From Isoetes taiwanensis (Eukaryota; Streptophyta; Lycopodiopsida; Isoetales; Isoetaceae), in contig JAJEKV010000032.1 in NCBI GenBank assembly GCA_021234155.1, forward strand, positions 5,614,748 to 5,678,747: DNA of 64,000 nt. Direction: 5' to 3'. A program made the position numbers and the translations under genes. The notes below the pieces were generated by a model. It ran no database searches and was not told the origin of the DNA. It saw only the letters and a list, made by a program, of their open reading frames with translations. Shown piece by piece: positions 59,831-64,000 of this stretch. Numbering within the stretch: position 1 is the first letter of the stretch; every line of letters starts with the position of its first letter.

Positions 59831-61130
59831 CTCAACATGCCACCTAGGCTCCAACATGCCAAGATGTATCGAAAACATGCCACTAAGCCAAACATGCCAC
59901 CCAGTTCGAGCATGCCAAGGTGGCTCCCGAACATGCCACCCAGGCTCTACTACGCCAAGCAGTGGCCTCAAACACGCCACTCAGTAGGACCTGGGCAATT
60001 ACGCCGTTACAGGGTCCAAATACAGGCCTCAAACAGATGCCATGTGGGGTCCAACATGCCGCGTGAGTAGAAACACGCCACCTAGGCTAAACACGCCAAG
60101 GTGGCTCAAACACGCCACGCGGGTCTAACATGCCAAGGTAGCCCCCAACACCAGACCAACATGCCACCCAGGCTCAAACATCAAGGTGGGTCGACGCCAA
60201 GGTGGCCCAACATGCCACCTAGGGTCTAACATGCCAACGTTGGCTCAACATGCCACTTAGGCTCCAACATGATGGCTCAAACATGTCATGCGCTCCAACA
60301 TGCCACATAGGCTCGCCATGCCAAGGTGGCCCTTCAAACATGCCGGGAAGGTGGTCTCAACATGCCACCCACGCCCGAACATGCCAAGGTGGCCCTCCAA
60401 ACATGCCACCCAGGCTCCAACATGGCAAGGTGGCTCTTCATGGCAGCAGTGGTTCAAATGATGCCACCTAGGCTCCAACATGCCAAGGTGGCTCACATGG
60501 CAGCAGGTCAAACATACCTAGGTCTGTAACACGCCTGGTGGCTCAAACATGCCACATGGACTCCATAATGCCTGTCACATGGAAGCTCCAACATTACGCC
60601 AAGCAGTGTGCTAAAAACATGCCACCTAGGTTTCAACATGCCAAGGTGGCTCAAACATGCCACGGCCCAAAACATACCTAGGCTCCAACATGCCAAGTTG
60701 GCTCAAACGCGGGCAAGGTGGTTCAACATGCCAATTTGTGTGTACCAAACATGCCAAGGTGAATCTCAAACATGCCACCTAGATTCTTAATACGCCACCC
60801 TTGGCTCAAACATGCCAAGGTGGCGCAAACAAGCCAAGATGGCTCAAACATGACACACGGCCCAACATGCCACATAAACCTGTACCACGCCATGTGGGCT
60901 CCAACATGGACAAGGTGAGCCCAAACATGCCACCTAGGCTCAAACATGCCAAGGTGGCTCCAACATGCCATCTAGACCTCAAAACCACGCCAAGGAGGTT
61001 CTACGCCACCTAGGCCTCAAACATGCCGCCAGGCCCCAACATGCCACGTCCAACACGCCACCAGGCTCCAACATGCCAAGTGACTCGTGCATGCCACCCA
61101 GGCTCAAGCAACCACCCAGCACCTGCGGTG
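59830..61130 (+). repeat. 19-bp minisatellite, forward orientation
   Basis: Two 19-bp monomers alternate: CTCAAACATGCCACCTAGG and CTCCAACATGCCAAGGTGG, with many variants and deletions over 1.3 kb. CCACCTAGG of one monomer and CCAAGGTGG of the next are inverse complements at 8 of 9 positions, so each pair can form a stem with a 10-bp loop. Open frames here are by-products of the repeat. Confidence 0.9.
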
Positions 61131-62559
61131 ACATGGCCAAGTAAGAAAGCACAAGTTTTGATTAGGGCTAAAATGAAAAGATGTCCATCTTTGGTCTTTT
61201 TCATTAAGTGATGTTGGCAAATTTTGGGGTGACATGGCTAGAGATGATGGTGACATGGATAAGGATGACTAGGACTTATGCAAGAAATATGATAACCTTT
61301 CAAACTTTGCAGAGGAATTTGGTGGATAGAATGAGGGATCTTGAAGAACTTAAAGCTACCGGCTAATTCTTCCCCAAATCAAACCAAAGCCGTGATTCTC
61401 ACAAGTGGCTCTCACCTCGGTGAGGGAAGAGGCAAGACCTCAGAGATGGACCTCGTAGGCTTGTCGAGGCGCCTTTCCTCGCCCCGGACTAGAAATGCTA
61501 GTGCCCCACCCAGCCTGGCTCTATCCCACCATCAATTCCCGCTGCTCAACCAACCTCGCATCGAGCAATGCTCAAAAATCCAAGCATCGGGTCTCAAGAG
61601 AATTTATTAAACTCCGGGCGACGCTGCCCCTGCGCATGACCATGTAGACACCCAAGTGTTTTGGTCGTTCGGGGCAAGACAGGCTCCCGAATGATACTCG
61701 GGACCGCTTGCCATCCCGAGCAGCAGTAAAATTACCTAGGGACCATTACATACTATTTTTGCAACAATAAAAAGAAATGTGAACCCCATATGGAAATGTA
61801 AGATCAAGAACCAATTTTAGACCACAACTGGATCACAAACATGTTGGATATGAGCCACTTGGCTGCTGGGAAAAGGGGTAGTCTCCACCCACCAAACTTG
61901 GTCCCGTGAGGTCTGGCCGAGGACTTGAGGCTAATCGCAGCTCTCGGCATCAACACCCTCCGTTTCCACGAGACAAGATCCGGACGACTTCTCGAACGTA
62001 ACCCCAGGCTGTTGGGGCACATTGAAGGCTGCTCTGAGGGCCCAGTTTTAAGATTGCAACTGGGGATGAGCTGAGGTCGCACCGGCTCACGAGCCAACAG
62101 AACCCACGGGAACACCAGTTATCTCGCTGTGGCACTGAATCAAGAGTGCAGCAAAACTGTTTGGACTGGAGACGGCCAGAGCCAAATCCCAGCTCAAGAT
62201 ATGCTGGTGCCGCGCACCTAGTTGTTTCCAGAGAACGATTGACGTGTTTTGGCCTCCAAAACGTAAACCCTACAATAACTCTAGCAACACATGTGGTCAT
62301 GCCGCAGGCTAAACGTGGTCAAGTGGATAGCTAGGTGCACCTTGCTAAACACATATGCGAGCTACGGCAATCGAAATAATGTAGTTTGACTCATTACGAT
62401 CTCAAACACCTTTTATAACGTAAAAGGCGCCTTTGACTTTAATTGCCACACTAGGAGGAGGATAACTCCAAACCCTATCTCCATCGGGCCTTTATTGCTT
62501 CATGTTTTCAATTACACTTTCTCAATCATGTCCCAAGTGCAACTCGACAAAACTCGACT
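61131..62559. other. Fifth satellite unit and centre of the inverted structure
   Basis: A spacer with GACTTATGCAAGAAATATGA (about 61,270) is followed by a degraded fifth copy of the 0.8-kb unit (GTAGACACCCAAGTGTTTTG at about 61,645, ATTACCTAGGGACCA at about 61,730). Near 62,250-62,280 the CCAAAACGTAAACCCTACA landmark appears in a form reversed relative to the earlier unit ends. This is the turning point of the palindrome. No gene was seen. Confidence 0.6.
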
Positions 62560-63065
62560 TCATAATGTAAATCCTTCAATAACCCAATGACACACACAAG
62601 GTTTACGCCGGGAGGCTATATCCTAGGCTTCGATTCGATCGGATCTTGCATAATGTCATCACGTAGAGGAGGGTGTTGACGCGAAGATGGACCTTAAAAC
62701 CTTCCAAGGGCCGCCTCAAAGGTCCCTCTCCCAAGAACTGCGGCCACCGGACGGCAACTTTCCCACTCCCGAATGTGAACCGACCGCCAACGAACCTCTA
62801 AACACGAGACACCGAGACCAAGTTTCGCGGGCGGAAGATCACCCCTTTTTTCAACAAGTGCCAAAGTAGCTCTGGCATCCAACATGCTAAGAGGTGGCCG
62901 CATCACCGCCATGCAGAGGGTTCCCTGCTTTCTTTCATTGCAAAAATGATCGTAACTCTTGGTCCCTAGGTAATTTCACAGCTCCTGGATGGCATGCATG
63001 AAGTCGAATCTCCATTCCCGAGCCTTTGCACGCCCGAACGACAAAATGCCTCTACCAAAATTCCA
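62560..63065 (-). repeat. Satellite unit in inverse orientation
   Basis: Read on the minus strand, the landmarks of the 56-59 kb units appear in the same order: GTCGTTCGGG, GAAATTACCTAGGGACCA, GGAAGGTTTTA, a CAACACCCTCC block, CATTATGCAAGATCC and a GTAAACC end. It is clearly the same unit, inverted. Confidence 0.85.
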
Positions 63066-63880
63066 AAGGTTATCATATTTCTTGCATGAAGTCTCAGTCA
63101 TCATGCCCATTACGGCATGTTTGAGCCCACCTTGAGACGCCTTTGAGCCACCTTGGCATGTTGGAGGCCAGGGTGGCAATGGCATTGTTGGGAGCCACCT
63201 TGAGCCCAGGGGTGGAATGTTCGTGCTCAGGTGCATCACTCCTCTCGTGATGTTGAGCCACTTTTGGTGCATATTTGAGCCACCTGGAGGTTTCCTGAGC
63301 CACCTGGCATATTGGAGCCCAGGTGGCATGTTGGGAGCTCACGTGGCATGTTTGAGCCACCTTGGCATGTTGGAGCCAGTAGCATAATAAGCCCACATGG
63401 CATGTTTGAGCCCCTGCTGCCTGGAGTCTCAGGTGCAACGATGGAGCCCACATGGCTGCTCTGAGCCACCCTGGGGCATGTTGGAGCCCAGGGTGGCAGC
63501 TGTTTGAGCCCTCATGCATGGCATGATTGAGCCATCTTCTCGGCATGTTGGAGCCTAGGGTGGGTACGTTGGTTTTGACGCAGATGTTTGAGCCACCTGG
63601 CATGGTGGGAGCCCAGGTGGTTTGGTTTCCACCCTTGGCATGTTGGAGCCGAGGTGGCATGTTGGAGCCCATGTGGCATGTTTGACCACCTGGCAAGTTG
63701 ATCCCAATGCTTAAGATGGCTAGCTCACCCCGCATGCTGGAGCCACGGCACGTTCGAGCCACCGCACTGTTGTGCCCAGGGTGGCACTGCCTGAGCTCAC
63801 CAAGCACGCTGAGTCCACATGGCCGAGCCTGCACCCTGGGTCGTATGTCAGCCCAGGCATGCTTTCTGGAGCTAGGCATG
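63066..63880 (-). repeat. 19-bp minisatellite, inverse orientation
   Basis: First, AAGGTTATCATATTTCTTGC (63,066-63,085) mirrors the spacer at about 61,270. Then come copies of the minisatellite in reverse: GAGCCACCTTGGCATGTTGG and GCCCAGGTGGCATGTTTGA. The 261-codon minus frame over 63,094-63,879 is a translation of this repeat (peptide period NMPPRLQHAKVAQTCH) and is not a gene. Confidence 0.9.
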
Positions 63881-64000
63881 CGGCTCGAGCCATAACGGGC
63901 ACAAGCCGAGCATTATACCCAGACCTGACTCCTGTGTTAATGCTCTAAATGGTTATCTTAGAGAATCTTTACAATACGTAACTGAACGAAGCACACCGAT

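Noticed and set aside
59830-61130. CRISPR-like array of short repeats
   Set aside because: The repeats are contiguous 19-bp monomers with no unique spacers, in plant DNA, with no cas genes.
63094-63879. Longest open frame in the window (261 codons, minus strand)
   Set aside because: It translates the inverted 19-bp minisatellite; the peptide repeats NMPPRLQHAKVAQTCH and has no independent support.

Overview
The window looks like nuclear DNA of a land plant with a large, repeat-rich genome. The evidence is spliced gene fragments of plant type (a kelch repeat, PARP1, a STRUBBELIG-type LRR, an SCY1-like kinase, a receptor-like kinase), a Ty3/gypsy LTR retrotransposon, AT-rich introns and long (TA)n tracts. 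I cannot name the species, and I see no operons, CRISPR arrays, tRNA or rRNA genes. No complete functional gene is evident.

Region by region. 1-8.3 kb: one clean kelch-repeat exon at the left edge, then exons of a PARP1-like gene (4.1-5.6 kb), at least two of them damaged. 8.3-13.4 kb: AT-rich sequence with old tandem duplications. 13.4-28.3 kb: two head-to-tail copies of a repeat family, here called the TA-linked element. Each copy starts at a (TA)n tract, carries about 1 kb of AGATTC-type repeats spaced 10-11 bp, and ends in a unique tail. The first copy is split by an 11.06-kb minus-strand Ty3/gypsy element (14,571-25,625) with two LTRs, a polypurine tract, a primer-binding-site candidate and decayed gag, RT, RNase H and integrase. 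28.3-32.5 kb: minus-strand fragments of two unrelated genes side by side. 32.5-34.1 kb: a third TA-linked element. 34.1-45.5 kb: an interval bounded by inverted near-identical 26-bp ends. It holds a spliced exon pair of unknown function, a palindromic (TA)n cassette, a damaged receptor-kinase fragment and a 29-bp-arm foldback MITE. 45.5-49.8 kb: three more TA-linked elements of two subfamilies, chained head to tail. 49.8-64 kb: tandem and inverted repeats rich in CATG, including a 0.8-1.1-kb satellite-like unit and a 19-bp minisatellite. Unit and minisatellite recur in opposite orientation to form a multi-kilobase imperfect palindrome.

Most of the window is therefore mobile or repetitive DNA with embedded gene debris. 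The most unusual signal is the TA-linked family: (TA)n at its ends, no terminal inverted repeats, a helically phased AGATTC body, and head-to-tail chaining. Small indels separate otherwise near-identical repeat copies, often at CG-rich spots. Base-calling error could contribute to these, so individual frameshifts should be read with caution.
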